Origin: Chitinophagales bacterium
GTDB lineage: Bacteria; Bacteroidota; Bacteroidia; Chitinophagales; UBA8649
Direction of reading: 5' to 3'
Length of the DNA stretch: 16,312 nucleotides
Assembly: GCA_016777395.1 (NCBI GenBank)
Contig: JADHRO010000018.1
Location: forward strand, 1-16,312
Shown: positions 15,932 to 16,312 of the stretch, piece after piece
Position numbering within the stretch: the stretch's first letter is position 1
How the letters are laid out: the number at the start of each line of letters is the position of its first letter
Made by a program: the position numbers and the translations under genes
The notes under the pieces: model-generated
What the model saw: only the letters and a program-made list of their open reading frames with translations
What the model was told of the DNA's origin: nothing
Database searches by the model: none

Positions 15932-15959
15932 AAAGAGAGTTGAAAGACTCTCTTTTTTT
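15932..15959 (+). terminator. Intrinsic terminator of the tRNA-Asp unit
   Basis: A perfect 9-base inverted repeat, AAAGAGAGT (15932-15940) and ACTCTCTTT (15947-15955), with a 6-base loop, followed directly by more T residues to 15959. It begins four bases after the tRNA 3' end, so it closes a one-gene transcription unit. On the opposite strand the T-run is short, so it would act weakly at best for the minus-strand gene ending at 16044. Confidence 0.85.
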
Positions 15960-16043
15960 ATGCGTCTAATGCGGATTCGCAATAAAACCGACATTATGAA
16001 ACATAAACTACTATTTTATTTTTTGATAGTTTCTTCATCTGTC

Positions 16044-16312
16044 TTACTCCCTAATCGCGGGAGCGCCAATATTATTTAATTGTACTTCGAAAGGAGAGAT
16101 AGCAATTCCTATGCTTTTAAGCATTGAATTCATCTGCTTTAAAAGTGTCTGAGCATTCGCTAAAGATTTTAATTGAGCAGTTGTAGCTCCATATGTAGAG
16201 CCGTTTGAACTCGCCCCCCAAATGTAGGTCCAGATGCTTGGATATTCATTTTTTTCGCCTACTTCTTCTCGTATTTCGCTCCCCATGAGATTGAGTTCTA
16301 AAACATTCATTT
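16044..16312 (-). CDS. C-terminal end of a probable BNR/sortilin-repeat (glycosyl-hydrolase-like) protein, cut by the window edge
   Basis: About 89 codons of a minus-strand gene whose start lies beyond base 16312. The ATG at 16308-16310 is probably internal, since the frame is open to the edge. The visible end reads MGSEIREEVGEKNEYPSI, then an STYGATTAQLKSLANAQTLL helix, and SPFEVQLNNIGAPAIRE before the TAA (16044-16046). This arrangement of a short basic/acidic loop, a (P/A)T..Q.. helix of about 30 residues and a final GAP(A/S)I-like end resembles the C-terminal helical tail of the large secreted BNR or VPS10-repeat proteins often annotated as glycosyl hydrolases in Bacteroidota. The repeats themselves are outside the window, so the family name is a hypothesis. 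No T9SS sorting domain is present at this end. Confidence 0.5.
   Translation of the reverse strand, partial: MNVLELNLMGSEIREEVGEKNEYPSIWTYIWGASSNGSTYGATTAQLKSLANAQTLLKQMNSMLKSIGIAISPFEVQLNNIGAPAIRE

Noticed and set aside
15932..15959. CRISPR, phage attachment site or integrated element at the tRNA-Asp
   Set aside because: No repeated tRNA 3' segment, integrase gene or spaced repeats are visible before the window ends; the repeat here is a simple terminator hairpin.
15870..16079. A 69-codon plus-strand frame starting within the tRNA
   Set aside because: Its first half reads through the tRNA-Asp and its terminator, so it cannot be a normal gene. Only the last 27 codons from 15996 were kept, as a low-interest observation.

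Overview
The window comes from a member of the Bacteroidota, most likely close to the Flavobacteriales or Cytophagales. It is clearly AT-rich, and several of its proteins look like families largely confined to that phylum: a secreted beta-propeller protein, a DUF6427-like membrane protein, and a DUF3352-like protein with a C-terminal propeller. The promoter in front of the tRNA gene is a textbook Bacteroidota promoter (TTG, 19 bases, TATCTTTG) and not an E. coli type -35/-10. No phage, insertion sequence, CRISPR array or other mobile element was seen. The genes are packed tightly and all major ones appear intact except those cut by the two window edges.

Layout, left to right. (1) Bases 1-4385: the end of a peptide-type ABC importer operon, with a solute-binding protein cut at its 5' end followed by two permeases (OppB-like and OppC-like). 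Both permeases are much longer than the usual family members because of large insertions. No ATPase gene is visible. (2) Bases 4451-9563: five co-directional, closely spaced or overlapping genes. They encode a secreted propeller-like protein of unknown function, a polytopic membrane protein, two small exported proteins that each consist of a DsbD alpha-like domain (one periplasmic, one lipoprotein), and a DsbD homologue that keeps the membrane electron-transfer domain and the C-terminal thioredoxin domain but has lost its own alpha domain. Together the last three form a split, alpha-duplicated thiol:disulfide reductase, which should carry electrons from the cytoplasm to periplasmic thiols. (3) Bases 9655-11913, minus strand: a soluble histidine kinase with four PAS-like sensor regions and no receiver. 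(4) Bases 12076-12819: uracil-DNA glycosylase (ung), whose 3' end overlaps by 65 bases the 3' end of the convergent gene at 12755-15310, a large membrane-anchored protein ending in a propeller-like domain. (5) Bases 15392-15784: a small DUF423 membrane protein. (6) Bases 15788-15959: a complete tRNA-Asp(GTC) transcription unit with promoter, gene and intrinsic terminator. (7) Bases 16044-16312, minus strand: the C-terminal end of a probable BNR/sortilin-repeat (glycosyl-hydrolase-like) protein that runs off the window.

Nothing here is an obviously new defence or mobile system. The most interesting parts are the split DsbD module with two separate alpha-domain proteins and its linkage to two uncharacterised envelope proteins, and the architecture of the two Opp permeases: a helical extracytoplasmic insertion in OppB and an apparent extra pair of membrane helices in OppC.
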